A stretch of 64,000 bases of DNA from Mesonia sp. HuA40 (GTDB lineage Bacteria; Bacteroidota; Bacteroidia; Flavobacteriales; Flavobacteriaceae), in assembly GCF_008017835.1 (NCBI RefSeq), contig NZ_VRLT01000029.1:62001-126000 (forward strand). Reading direction: 5' to 3'. This document shows positions 53,939-62,848 of the stretch, in pieces; position 1 is the stretch's first letter, and every line of letters begins with the position of its first letter. Made by a program: the position numbers and the translations under genes. The notes beneath the pieces are model-generated. The model was not told the origin of the DNA. It did no database searches and worked only from the letters and a program-made list of their open reading frames with translations.

Positions 53939-55414
53939 TTATTTTTTTTCATTAAAAGCCGCAATGGTTTTGTATTTTCCTTTTTGGTATATGGATTCTA
54001 TTTTGTTTAAGAAAAATGATTTAAGCATCAAGCCAATCAATCCGCTTAAAGCTAAAGCCAATAAACCTGCATTAAAATTTATCAGTTTATAAGGTATGTA
54101 AAAAATAAGCATTGGGCCAAGCATTTTAGGTAGTGCAATAAGCAATTGAGTCGGGTTAAAGCCTTGTGTATTACCAAAGGCTTTTGCTTTAACATTTAGC
54201 TCTACTGGTACTCGGTTTAAAGCACCTCCAAAAAGCGTAATAAACGAATTTAAACCAATATTAAAAATTGCCCCTGCTGCTATCATCGCATAAATATCCC
54301 AGCCAAAATAAATGTACGGCGTAGCAAGAATAAATGAAATAATTACAGCTACCAGCATAAGGTACCATTTAGACTCGAGGTATTGACGGTAAGGTATATT
54401 TTGACTCATAAGTAGCTTATAATATTCGCTGTCCCAAGAAGGTACCAATTGCCCGTAAGAGAGTAAAAAGCCACCCGTAATAAACACAGAAGCAAATACT
54501 AAAAAGGCGGGACTATCGCTATATGTTTCTTGTGTGTAAAAAATAAGACCATAAAACAAAAACAGAAAAGACATAAATAAAACTTGCTTTGGTCGTGCGT
54601 TACGAAGGATGAGTTTGAGGTCGTTTTTTAAAAATGGTGCCATTTTTCCGAACCGATTTAAAAAGGAGAATTCTTGGGTTTTCACCAATTTCTTTTCTTT
54701 ACGGATTGCATCATCTAAATAAAAACTTTTTCGTACAAATGCATAGTTTCTGCGGTATAAGAGCACTAACAACAGTAAGGGGATAAGAAAGGCATACCAT
54801 AGGCTGTACATTTTATTAAAAAACTCTCCTGCCAAAACGGTGATGTCATAAATATTAAAATAACGCAGCGCAGCAAAACTGAAGATAATACTCACTAAGC
54901 CATAAAAATAAGTGTTGTTTTTATTGATGAGAAAGTTTAAATAATTCAGCGAAAGCGTGAAAAGAATCATAGCTACCAACCAGCCCATCACTTGTATTAA
55001 CGGGTAAGCTTCTACTAGTAAAATTATGGCAAAAGGAATAAAAAAGAAGAGCGGCAACCAATTAAAGAACGACCAACTGGTTTTGGCCAATAAATAATGT
55101 ATTATGGTAGACCTTTTAACCGGAACAAGCATAAAGGGTTTAATATTCATTACCGGTAATTGTTGTAAAAAAAAGCGATAGGTTAAATCTAATAAAAACC
55201 AAAAAATTAGATAATTGTTTACAACGACTATAGGGTCTAACTGAGGAAATGACTTTTGTATTAAATAATAAGCAACCAATCCTAAACTGGTAAAAGCAGC
55301 TATAAAATAAAGAGCTGCTAAAAGGAGTACTATTTTAATACCAATGCCTTTTTGAAAAGAAGACGAGCGTTTAAACTGCTTCCATTCAAAAGATAAAAAT
55401 TGTGAATACCGCAT
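53939..55414 (-). CDS. DUF5687 family ABC exporter membrane protein
   Basis: 491 residues with about twelve hydrophobic segments. The opening (RYSQFLSFEWKQFKRSSSF) and the motif LPVMNIKPFMLVPVKRSTI match DUF5687, the membrane partner of ABC ATPases in flavobacteria. No substrate-specific feature is visible. It forms an operon with the ATPase and the HAAS-like genes. Confidence 0.87.
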   Translation of the reverse strand: MRYSQFLSFEWKQFKRSSSFQKGIGIKIVLLLAALYFIAAFTSLGLVAYYLIQKSFPQLDPIVVVNNYLIFWFLLDLTYRFFLQQLPVMNIKPFMLVPVKRSTIIHYLLAKTSWSFFNWLPLFFFIPFAIILLVEAYPLIQVMGWLVAMILFTLSLNYLNFLINKNNTYFYGLVSIIFSFAALRYFNIYDITVLAGEFFNKMYSLWYAFLIPLLLLVLLYRRNYAFVRKSFYLDDAIRKEKKLVKTQEFSFLNRFGKMAPFLKNDLKLILRNARPKQVLFMSFLFLFYGLIFYTQETYSDSPAFLVFASVFITGGFLLSYGQLVPSWDSEYYKLLMSQNIPYRQYLESKWYLMLVAVIISFILATPYIYFGWDIYAMIAAGAIFNIGLNSFITLFGGALNRVPVELNVKAKAFGNTQGFNPTQLLIALPKMLGPMLIFYIPYKLINFNAGLLALALSGLIGLMLKSFFLNKIESIYQKGKYKTIAAFNEKK

Positions 55415-55465
55415 AGTGAATGATTTACAGTATTAGTATAAAATTTGTGATAATGTTACAATTTT

Positions 55466-56152
55466 CTAAACGATTTCTGGATAAACTTCGCGTAAAATTT
55501 TATTTTTCTGCTTGGGGATTATCACCAGAACAATATAATGCACTAAGGATACAAGACTTATAATTAGCGATGTAGCCAGAGCCACATATAAGTTAGAAAA
55601 AACCTGAGCATCTACAATCAGAAATTGATAAAACCATATGTAACTAAAAGACCCTATTTGTCCGCTTCTATTAATAATCACCTCTAGAAGCAATGGTTGC
55701 TTAGCGGATTGATTTTTCTTTAATTGACGTGAGCGTTTTCCTAGCAGAAAAACATATAAAAAGAATTCTATAACTAAAAAGGTGGCTACCCCGTAGAAAC
55801 CATAAGGCAATTGAAAAAGCATGGTGAATATAAAGAGGAAAAACGCCATACTAAACCAAACCTTTGGAATTTTACAAAATTGATAAACTTCATTCCTGAT
55901 CAATTTCCAATATCGTTTGGTCATTTGTTTTTCGCGTTCTTCTACCACCTCTAGAAAGCCAAAAACCCCAAATTTCTTAAACTCTATATCTAAAGCCTGC
56001 TCGAAATCTAAGTCAGGATTTGCTGCCCATTGCGCTTCTATGCCATTGGCCAAATGATCAACGAGCTCGGTTTGTACATCGTAATAATCGACAAAATGTG
56101 CTCGGGTAAACGCATAAAGCTGTTCGATATGTGTTGCTCTTAGCTTTTTCAT
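55466..56152 (-). CDS. HAAS-like membrane protein A
   Basis: 228 residues. Residues ~1-68 form a helical domain (HIEQLYAFTRAHFVDYYDVQ, then TELVDHLANGIEAQW), and four transmembrane helices follow. The first ~62 residues are nearly identical to those of the next gene, while the membrane part differs. The helical domain resembles the HAAS/permease-prefix type found beside PadR regulators. Its start overlaps the next gene by 4 bases. Confidence 0.75.
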   Translation of the reverse strand: MKKLRATHIEQLYAFTRAHFVDYYDVQTELVDHLANGIEAQWAANPDLDFEQALDIEFKKFGVFGFLEVVEEREKQMTKRYWKLIRNEVYQFCKIPKVWFSMAFFLFIFTMLFQLPYGFYGVATFLVIEFFLYVFLLGKRSRQLKKNQSAKQPLLLEVIINRSGQIGSFSYIWFYQFLIVDAQVFSNLYVALATSLIISLVSLVHYIVLVIIPKQKNKILREVYPEIV

Positions 56153-56853
56153 ACCTTTTTCAAATTTAAAAATGAACTTAGTTCAAGCGTATGTTTTTTC
56201 GCTATTTGATACCAGTAATAATGACGATAACACAACCAAAAAAAGAGCTGTATACTAACAATCCACCCTAATTGTGCCACCCATAGACCAGAGAAAAAAT
56301 TATAGGCCCCTATGATTCCGAATAATAAACTATGCAACCAACTGAATGCGCTTACACGATGGGTTAAAAGCATTTGTAAACAGGCTAATTTATCTTGTTG
56401 CTTAACTAGTTTTTTATGTTGAAAGATTTTATTTTGATTGTACAAAAACCCCAAAAAAGTGAACAATAGTACTATAGGTACTAGCATTAATAACAATATA
56501 TAATCTAACCAGTTTATAAAAATAAAAGCAAAACCACTTAGCATAATGTTAAGCAGTAGTACACCCCTGATTTGCATAAATTTTAAAAAACCTTGTTGCT
56601 GTAGCTTTTTGAATTTTTGCGTATAATGATTCTGGGTTTCCTGTACAATTTCGGCAAAACCCATCACCCCAAATTTCTTAAACTCTATATTTAAAGCCTG
56701 CTCAAAATCTAAGTCAGGATTTGCTGTCCATTGTGCTTCTATGCCATTGGCCAAATGATCAACGAGCTCGGTTTGTACATCGTAATAATCGACAAAATGT
56801 GCTCGGGTAAAGGCATAAAGCTGCTCAATATGTGCGGCACTTAGCTTTTTCAT
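56149..56853 (-). CDS. HAAS-like membrane protein B
   Basis: 234 residues, a paralogue of the gene just downstream. The N-terminal domain differs from it by about five residues in 62, whereas the four-helix membrane part shows little likeness. That contrast suggests recent gene conversion or duplication of only the N-terminal part. It overlaps its neighbours by 4 bases on each side. Confidence 0.75.
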   Translation of the reverse strand: MKKLSAAHIEQLYAFTRAHFVDYYDVQTELVDHLANGIEAQWTANPDLDFEQALNIEFKKFGVMGFAEIVQETQNHYTQKFKKLQQQGFLKFMQIRGVLLLNIMLSGFAFIFINWLDYILLLMLVPIVLLFTFLGFLYNQNKIFQHKKLVKQQDKLACLQMLLTHRVSAFSWLHSLLFGIIGAYNFFSGLWVAQLGWIVSIQLFFWLCYRHYYWYQIAKKHTLELSSFLNLKKV

Positions 56854-57455
56854 GATACGCTTTCTATAAATTTCATACGTTGCGTTTGTTGGTAGTAGAG
56901 ATATAGTCCCGAAACATTAAACCAAATGTAAAAGCCCAATAAGTAAAGGTTCCAATTACTGGCATTAGGGTTGAAAAATTGAAGCGAAAAATAATCAAAA
57001 GCGAAGATAAGCATCATTAACTTATACTGATACAATGTTTTTTTACCGATGTTTTTTCTACCCCAGACCATCCAAAAAACAGAAAATAAAGCCAACAGTA
57101 ATATCGGGAGAATCAGATACTGTTTTATGGTGTAATGTATCCCAAAATAACTAAACGCATAAACTACTGCGCTCACGAAAATGACCCTTACGTTAAATGC
57201 CTTTTTTAATAACTGGCTTAAGACTAACCAAAATGCACGGGTTTCAGATTTTTCGTAACGCTTAAGCAAATCAGTTTTATGTTTGATCATGTAATTTTTA
57301 AAGTGGTTATAAAAATCGAATGAACCGCTTTCTTTTTCCGCTTCAAGCGAACTGGCGATATGATCTACATACTCTGCACGTACATCATCATAAAGCACCC
57401 CAGAATTCTTGAGGTAGCGGTCTATAAATTGTATTTGCTCTAAATTTAAAGGCAT
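56850..57455 (-). CDS. HAAS-like membrane protein C
   Basis: 201 residues with the same layout: an N-terminal helical domain (LEQIQFIDRYLKNSGVLYDD, then VRAEYVDHIASSLEAE) and four transmembrane helices. It is more distant from A and B. It starts one base before the end of the PadR gene. Such proteins may pass signals between PadR and the ABC exporter, but this is inferred from context. Confidence 0.72.
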   Translation of the reverse strand: MPLNLEQIQFIDRYLKNSGVLYDDVRAEYVDHIASSLEAEKESGSFDFYNHFKNYMIKHKTDLLKRYEKSETRAFWLVLSQLLKKAFNVRVIFVSAVVYAFSYFGIHYTIKQYLILPILLLALFSVFWMVWGRKNIGKKTLYQYKLMMLIFAFDYFSLQFFNPNASNWNLYLLGFYIWFNVSGLYLYYQQTQRMKFIESVS

Positions 57456-57820
57456 TAAGAACTCAATTTGGTTTTGGGCAATAGTAAAGCCTGCATGGTT
57501 GATAAGTATCGTTCTAATTCGGCTAATTTGCCAATACTTTCTTGAGTTCCTTTTTCGGTGAGTTTATAGTATTTTCGCAAACGATTATCTACCTTTTTCA
57601 CCTCTATATCAAGTAAACCATCTGCTTCCAACTTATGCAAAGCCGGGTAAAGCGCCCCTTCTTTAATTTGCAATTCATCTTGTGTAAGTTGTTTTACTTT
57701 TTGAGTAATTTCATACCCATACATCTTGCCTTCATCGGCTAAGAGCTTTAGAATGATGGTTGACAAACTGCCTTTATATAGCTTAGAGTTACTCATAAAA
57801 CCAATTAACTTGAATAACAA
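57455..57820 (-). CDS. PadR-family transcriptional regulator
   Basis: The preferred start is the Met at 57796 (MSNSKLYKGSLS), giving 113 residues, because the -7 box at 57818-57825 places the transcript start after the longer start. The winged helix is LSTIILKLLADEGKMYGYEI and the basic wing is KEGALYPALHKLEADGLL. It heads the operon of HAAS-like proteins and the ABC exporter and probably represses it. Confidence 0.92.
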   Translation of the reverse strand: MLFKLIGFMSNSKLYKGSLSTIILKLLADEGKMYGYEITQKVKQLTQDELQIKEGALYPALHKLEADGLLDIEVKKVDNRLRKYYKLTEKGTQESIGKLAELERYLSTMQALLLPKTKLSS

Positions 57821-57825
57821 AAATA
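57818..57825 (-). promoter_or_regulatory. -7 box of the PadR operon
   Basis: On the minus strand TATTTTTG matches TAnnTTTG about 22 bases before the preferred ATG. Just upstream TTAC...GTAA half-sites (in TTACATACATAAGTAAC) could be a PadR site; this is weak. Confidence 0.45.
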
Positions 57826-57926
57826 TAAAATTATTACATACATAAGTAACTTAGGTATAAAATTTTGATTGCTTTAGGTTTATTAAGCCAATGTATATTG
57901 TATTTTTACGGAAAAAATAGAATACC

Positions 57927-58979
57927 GTGAAAAACTTTCATTCGCTACCTGTAAAAGAAATCATTAGAGAAACACCCCGAGCCGTGAGTCTTGTTTTTGA
58001 GATTCCCGAAGCCTTAAAAAATGTTTTTTACTTTGAATCGGGGCAATACATCACCATAAAAAAAGAGTTTGATGGGCAAGAAATAAGAAGGTCCTACTCT
58101 ATTGCATCTGTGCCCGGAAGAGATTATATTAAGGTGAGTGTTAAAGAAGTAGCCGGCGGTTTATTTTCTACCTATGCCAACAGAGAACTTCAAGAAGGTG
58201 ATGTGTTAGATGTTTTTCCGCCAGAAGGTAAATTTGTCTACCATCCCCCCACCGATGATAAACCTAACGAGTATGCTGCTTTTGTCGCTGGAAGCGGAAT
58301 TACTCCCGTTATTTCTATTTTAAAAAGTGTACTTAAAAAAGAAGCGCACAGTAAGTTTGTGTTGGTTTACGGGAATAAAACCCCTCAAGAAACCATCTAT
58401 TTCAAAGAGCTGTTGGCCATTCAGCAAGAGTTCCCCGATCGGGTTTTTATCGAGTTTGTTTACAGTCAAGCCAAAGACAAAGATTCATTTTTTGGGCGAA
58501 TAGAACGCAGTACCGTTAATTTCGTGCTGAATAACAAATTTAAAAACCACCAGTTTAAAGATATTTATTTGTGCGGTCCCGAGCCCATGATCGATTTGGT
58601 TAAAGGCGTATTGCTAGAGCATGAAATTGAAGAAGAACGCATTCATTTTGAACTCTTTACCTCTACCGAAACCGGAGAAATTGAGGCCAACTTAGACGGT
58701 AAAACCAAAATAAAGGTTATTGTAGATGATGAGGAGTTTGAGTTTGAAATGGACCAAAAAGAAAGTATTCTCGATGCCGCATTAGATGAAGATATCGATG
58801 CGCCTTATTCTTGTCAAGGTGGAATTTGTAGTAGCTGCATCGCTCGTATAAAAGAAGGAAAGGCAGAAATGATGAAAAATCAAATTCTTACCGATGAAGA
58901 AATCGAAGAAGGCCTTACCTTAACTTGTCAAGCCCACCCTACCACAGCCAAAATCATTATAGATTTTGATGATGTTTAA
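57927..58979 (+). CDS. PaaE-like ferredoxin-NADP reductase with C-terminal 2Fe-2S domain
   Basis: 350 residues. An FAD domain (RRSYSIASVP) and an NAD(P) domain (FVAGSGITPVISIL) are followed by a plant-type 2Fe-2S domain with Cys296, Cys301, Cys304 and Cys334. This is the layout of PaaE and related oxygenase reductases. No phenylacetate genes are nearby, so the electron acceptor is unknown. It starts with GTG at 57927. Confidence 0.9.
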   Translation: MKNFHSLPVKEIIRETPRAVSLVFEIPEALKNVFYFESGQYITIKKEFDGQEIRRSYSIASVPGRDYIKVSVKEVAGGLFSTYANRELQEGDVLDVFPPEGKFVYHPPTDDKPNEYAAFVAGSGITPVISILKSVLKKEAHSKFVLVYGNKTPQETIYFKELLAIQQEFPDRVFIEFVYSQAKDKDSFFGRIERSTVNFVLNNKFKNHQFKDIYLCGPEPMIDLVKGVLLEHEIEEERIHFELFTSTETGEIEANLDGKTKIKVIVDDEEFEFEMDQKESILDAALDEDIDAPYSCQGGICSSCIARIKEGKAEMMKNQILTDEEIEEGLTLTCQAHPTTAKIIIDFDDV

Positions 58980-58992
58980 TAGTGGTAATTAA

Positions 58993-59040
58993 ATCATAAA
59001 AAATAGGCTACCTTCTTTTAGGTAGCCTATTTTTTATGAT
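58993..59040. terminator. Long intrinsic terminator after the PaaE-like gene
   Basis: A perfect 21-bp stem (58993-59013 / 59020-59040) with a 6-base loop, GC-rich in the centre (TAGGCTACCT), is flanked by A- and T-runs. It can act on both strands. Confidence 0.88.
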
Positions 59041-59073
59041 TCAAATTGGTGTTCGGTGTTCATCTTACCGCTT

Positions 59074-59289
59074 CTACGCTTCAAGGGGTTTAGCCTTCTT
59101 ATTTAAAGCCATATTACCAAAATAAATAAGGCTTCCTAAAATAGCAAACATCAGCGCCACCAAAACCCAAAGTACTTTAGCAATACTATTCTTTTCGTTT
59201 TTAAGAATAAAAAATAAACTAACTCCAAGACAGAGTACATAGAAAAGTAAAAAAAGTGAAATTGTTGTTGAAGAAATTATATTCATCAT
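59074..59289 (-). CDS. Small two-helix membrane protein, PLDc_N-like
   Basis: 71 residues with two transmembrane helices separated by a short polar loop (ILKNEKNSIAKVLWVLVAL), resembling the PLDc_N domain found alone or ahead of phospholipase D. No catalytic residues. The role is unknown. It lies 30 bases downstream of another small membrane protein gene. Confidence 0.6.
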   Translation of the reverse strand: MMNIISSTTISLFLLFYVLCLGVSLFFILKNEKNSIAKVLWVLVALMFAILGSLIYFGNMALNKKAKPLEA

Positions 59290-59318
59290 TGTTTATTTTA
59301 AAATATCAACATACATTA

Positions 59319-59495
59319 TTAGAGTAAAACACGATAAAATTTCGCAATTACATAGATAACAAATACTACGCTTATGATGGCCAAGCGTCGTTTTTGATTG
59401 GCATCTAATTCTTTATAACGCCAAAGATTAATGGCGATATAAAGTACAGAAATGCCAAGTATTAGATAGGTTAAAATCGGGTTTGAAAAATCCAT
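59319..59495 (-). CDS. Small membrane protein of 58 residues
   Basis: A frame opening MDFSNPILTYLILGISVLY, with two hydrophobic segments around a charged KELDANQKRR turn and ending RVLL. Its ATG overlaps the stop of the glycosyltransferase gene (TAATG), which argues that it is a real, translationally coupled gene. Function unknown. Confidence 0.7.
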   Translation of the reverse strand: MDFSNPILTYLILGISVLYIAINLWRYKELDANQKRRLAIISVVFVIYVIAKFYRVLL

Positions 59496-60538
59496 TAGTT
59501 TAGCTTTACCACTTGTAGCAGTGTTTTAATTAATTGGTTTTGATCAATATCATGCATGACTTGCTCATAGCCCGGCAATATTTTATTTCCGTAAATAGAG
59601 GTAGGCAAGAGCGGATACTTTTCTAAGCTAGGGGTAAACTGAAGTTGCTCAGTTTGTTTAAATGGTGCAAATCCTGCGAAAGGATGAGTAGCGCCCCATA
59701 GCGTGATCACCGGCACTTCATAAAGCGCTGCTAAATGACCATTACCACTATCCATCGCAAGCATAGCATCTAAATGCGCTATAATGGCTAATTCTTCGCT
59801 AAAAACCTGTTTTCCTGCCAAATTTATGGTGTTTGGTATTTCTTTTTCCCATTGGTCAAGTTGCTCAATTTCCTTTTTACCTCCTCCAAAAAGCAATACG
59901 CTAAACCGATTGGTTTTTGCTATTTTCAGCAATAATTCACGCATTAAATGTATAGGGTACATCTTGGCCTCGTGAGCTGCAAATGGAGCCACACCAATCA
60001 CCTTTTTATCGCTTTCGCTGAAATATTCTTGTGCAGCAGCAGATAGACTTGGTTTTATTACTGGTAAATCGGTATTTAAGTCGATAGGAAAACCCAAATC
60101 AGCAAATACATCGGCATAACGCTGATGCGTTGTTTTTAGGGGCTTAATCTGTTTTTTTTGGTGTTGGATTAGCTTTTTCTTCTCTGCCCTGCCTTTATCA
60201 ATTCTAGCTACTTTTATTCCGTAAGTTTTTAAAAAAAAATCTATAATCTGCGTTCGCAATACTTGGTGTAAATCGGCTACAGCATAAGGCTTAAGCTCTT
60301 TTAACTGCTTAGCCAAACGTCTCAAACCTAAAATTCCTTTGTGCTCTTGCTTAACTTTTGCCGCAATAACTTGTGTATGCGGCAGCTGATTAAAAATTGG
60401 GGCAAAAAAGCTTTTAGTAACCACGCTAAGCCTTACTTCTGGGTATTGCTGCAGCAATCTACCCAAAACCGGCACGCTCATAGCAACATCTCCCATGGCC
60501 GACAGCCGCAAAACCAATATGTGCTTTTCTTTGCTCAA
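59495..60538 (-). CDS. Glycosyltransferase family 9 (heptosyltransferase-like)
   Basis: 347 residues of the ADP-heptose:LPS heptosyltransferase fold: an N-terminal LRLSAMGDVAMSVPVL region and a C-terminal donor site region (MDSGNGHLAALYEVPVITLWG). It probably adds a sugar to the LPS core. It follows the DUF4254 gene by 48 bases, a pairing common in flavobacteria. Confidence 0.92.
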   Translation of the reverse strand: MSKEKHILVLRLSAMGDVAMSVPVLGRLLQQYPEVRLSVVTKSFFAPIFNQLPHTQVIAAKVKQEHKGILGLRRLAKQLKELKPYAVADLHQVLRTQIIDFFLKTYGIKVARIDKGRAEKKKLIQHQKKQIKPLKTTHQRYADVFADLGFPIDLNTDLPVIKPSLSAAAQEYFSESDKKVIGVAPFAAHEAKMYPIHLMRELLLKIAKTNRFSVLLFGGGKKEIEQLDQWEKEIPNTINLAGKQVFSEELAIIAHLDAMLAMDSGNGHLAALYEVPVITLWGATHPFAGFAPFKQTEQLQFTPSLEKYPLLPTSIYGNKILPGYEQVMHDIDQNQLIKTLLQVVKLN

Positions 60539-60586
60539 AATATTCTTTGTGGAACTGAATAAATCCGTGAAAACGGCATTGCAGCT

Positions 60587-61195
60587 TTACTTTTTACCGC
60601 GCAAGACCGGATTTAACTCCTCGTCATTGTACATTTTCATCTGCTTGTATACCTTCATATACTTGTCGCCTTTTTCAATATCAGACAAAAGTTGGTTAAT
60701 GGCTGTAGACAAATCTACGCGTTGCTCTAAAAGCACATCTAATTTTGCCTTACAAGCCATTTGATGCTCTTGTGAAGCGTCTGTACGATTGGCTTCCTCG
60801 TTCATATGGTATATTTTTAAGGCTAAAATAGACAAGCGATCTACACCCCAAGCCGGGCTCTCGGTATTAATCGTGGCATCTGGTTTAGGGGTTACTTCTT
60901 TGTATTTTTCTAAGAAGTAAGAATCAATATACTCTACCATATCGGTACGATCTTGGTTAGAGGCATCAATTTGCCTTTTTAGTTTTAAGGCAGAAACGGG
61001 ATCAATTTCTGGATCGCGAATAATGTCTTCATAATGCCACTGTACCGTATCTATCCAACATTTGCGGTATAACAAGTGCGCTAGCAAATCATCTTTTTCA
61101 TCATACGGGTTGGTAAATGGTTGATCTACAGTATTTATCTCGTGGTATTTTTCTATAACTTCCTGAAAAATAGCGTTGGCTTTGTCTGAAAACAT
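60587..61195 (-). CDS. DUF4254 family protein
   Basis: 202 residues, soluble and helical. The regions NPYDEKDDLLAHLLYRKCW and DTVQWHYEDIIRDPEIDP match DUF4254. The fold and role are unknown, but its steady pairing with a GT9 gene suggests a part in lipopolysaccharide assembly. Confidence 0.9.
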   Translation of the reverse strand: MFSDKANAIFQEVIEKYHEINTVDQPFTNPYDEKDDLLAHLLYRKCWIDTVQWHYEDIIRDPEIDPVSALKLKRQIDASNQDRTDMVEYIDSYFLEKYKEVTPKPDATINTESPAWGVDRLSILALKIYHMNEEANRTDASQEHQMACKAKLDVLLEQRVDLSTAINQLLSDIEKGDKYMKVYKQMKMYNDEELNPVLRGKK

Positions 61196-61296
61196 ATTCT
61201 AAGTTTTTACTTTTATTAAAAGCGCAAAAATACGCAATATTTAACAAACCTACTGCAATTTTAATGAAAAGCCCCTATCGCCAATTTTATAAGAAT

Positions 61297-62289
61297 TTAT
61301 TTTACCAAAATATGCAGATATTCTTCTGTTGCGGTAGCTTTATGATTTCTGTTTTGCGTTTTATCGGCTTTAAAGCGTTGGTATTGTTTGGCAACCAAAC
61401 GATATGTGCCGTACTTCTGCATAATCTCTTTTACCTGATCGCTGGGCATAAGGCCTTCATTATTATAACTTAAAAAGATGTAGTTAAAGTTGGCTTGTGC
61501 TATTAAGGCTTCAAACTCTTGCGCTACCTTTGATTTCTTACAGTAATTCGATTTGTAGTATTCTCGTAGCCCGGTCTTGCCTTTCGGCTCAAAGCGATCA
61601 TAGCGAGCAATGGTGTTAAGCAAGTGGTAATTGGCCCCATATTGCCGCGCATTATAAGGCGGATCTAAATACAAAATATCGCCAGAAATTCGCTTAATCA
61701 AAACATTGGCATCTTCTTGAAATACCTGATGTTGCCGGGTTGTTTTATCAAAATCTGCTGGTTCTAGAACCAAAGGCTTGGCAGCCGATTTTTTAATTTT
61801 TTTGAGAAAAGCACCATACACCGATGCCGTATTGGCTACTTTATCTGCACTTTCTAGCAAACTCGCTAGTAAAAAGAAATAGGTAGAGGCATCTAATTGC
61901 GACTCTAATTGCTGAAGTTGCAGCCGCATACCATCTATTTTTTGTGCGTTTGCCTGCGTAAAAAACAACCGATTACCCGAACCATTTTCTCCATATTCTT
62001 CGGCAATAAATCCATTTACTGGAGTCGCCTGCTGTAAGCTTTCAATTAGTTCACGCTTTCGCGGAATTTCTTGATGGTTGCCAATATAATTTTGCAACAA
62101 AACATAGCTGTAATATTCTACATCATTGGCAATAATTTGTTTTACCAAAGGTTTAAAGCTACGTCCTACCCTTCCTGTACCCGCAAACAAATCGCAGAGT
62201 ATCATATCATCTATTGCTCCTTCAACTGTATTTTTAACCTGCTCTACAATCCAGGCTGAGAGTCTATTTTTAGAACCGATGTAATTCAC
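61297..62289 (-). CDS. N6-adenine DNA methyltransferase, D12 class
   Basis: 330 residues. The N-terminal NYIGSK motif, the SAM-binding region DLFAGTGRVGRSF (33-45) and the catalytic DPPYNARQY (209-217) are those of MethyltransfD12 enzymes. It methylates adenine in an unknown site. No clear restriction gene is adjacent, so it may be an orphan; a PD-(D/E)XK candidate lies 560 bases upstream on the same strand. Confidence 0.93.
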   Translation of the reverse strand: MNYIGSKNRLSAWIVEQVKNTVEGAIDDMILCDLFAGTGRVGRSFKPLVKQIIANDVEYYSYVLLQNYIGNHQEIPRKRELIESLQQATPVNGFIAEEYGENGSGNRLFFTQANAQKIDGMRLQLQQLESQLDASTYFFLLASLLESADKVANTASVYGAFLKKIKKSAAKPLVLEPADFDKTTRQHQVFQEDANVLIKRISGDILYLDPPYNARQYGANYHLLNTIARYDRFEPKGKTGLREYYKSNYCKKSKVAQEFEALIAQANFNYIFLSYNNEGLMPSDQVKEIMQKYGTYRLVAKQYQRFKADKTQNRNHKATATEEYLHILVK

Positions 62290-62564
62290 GCATCAAAAAT
62301 TTAAATGCAAAAATACCCGATCAATTCTAAAACTTGGGTTTAAACCAAAATTTGTTTTGTTTAATCTTAATTTAATGCCCAACCTAGTTCAAATTCAGAA
62401 TCTAATTATATAACTAATTGTAGCTGAACTATTTTCTTCAAATTGAATTTTTTCCATTTTTTGTTTGAGGAAACTGCTTGAATTACCAAATAATGGTATG
62501 ATTGCTATTTTGTTGGATATTTAAAGCCAGCAGACAACATACCAACTACTAAGAAAACCCGTAC

Positions 62565-62605
62565 TGAGTCCACAGTGAGTCTACCATGAGTCCACTAAAT
62601 AGTGG
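62565..62605. repeat. Three 9-bp direct repeats with 11-bp period, plus a palindrome
   Basis: TGAGTCCAC, TGAGTCTAC and TGAGTCCAC begin at 62565, 62576 and 62587, exactly one helical turn apart. The last runs into the palindrome CCACTAAATAGTGG (62592-62605). The spacing resembles iterons or a cooperative operator. Confidence 0.6.
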
Positions 62606-62776
62606 AGAAAGGTACATTCGCCATAGATTCAATATAGAATGAGGCTTGCGCCAGTACGCTTTAGTATTGGTTTGACTGGGAGTATGTATATTTAAACACT
62701 AAAGTAGTAATACAGATGCTTCAGATATTTTTTTGTTAGTAAGAAAACAGCATTACTATGGTAAGGGTTGGCAGGT

Positions 62777-62841
62777 TACTCGCTGTAAAACCAAATTCGG
62801 TAAGCGCTACACTCTATCTATCCATTGAGCTATAGCCTATT
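62777..62841 (-). other. tRNA-like fragment (D-arm resembling tRNA-Arg)
   Basis: On the minus strand GGCTATAGCTCAATGGATAG looks like an acceptor/D-arm start of a tRNA-Arg-type gene, but no matching anticodon arm, T-loop or 3' acceptor strand follows. It is at best a degenerate tRNA remnant. Confidence 0.3.
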
Positions 62842-62848
62842 GGATAGT

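Larger units (their letters stand above)
62290..62848. other. 559-bp gene-free region upstream of the methylase
   Basis: No convincing gene is visible on either strand. It holds three helically phased 9-bp repeats, a palindrome and a tRNA-like fragment, each listed separately. Confidence 0.6.

Noticed and set aside
59319-59495. Treating this short frame as random
   Set aside because: Kept as a gene because its start overlaps the glycosyltransferase stop and it has a plausible two-helix membrane layout.
62565-62605. A CRISPR array
   Set aside because: The repeats are only 9 bp with 2-bp gaps and no cas gene is present.
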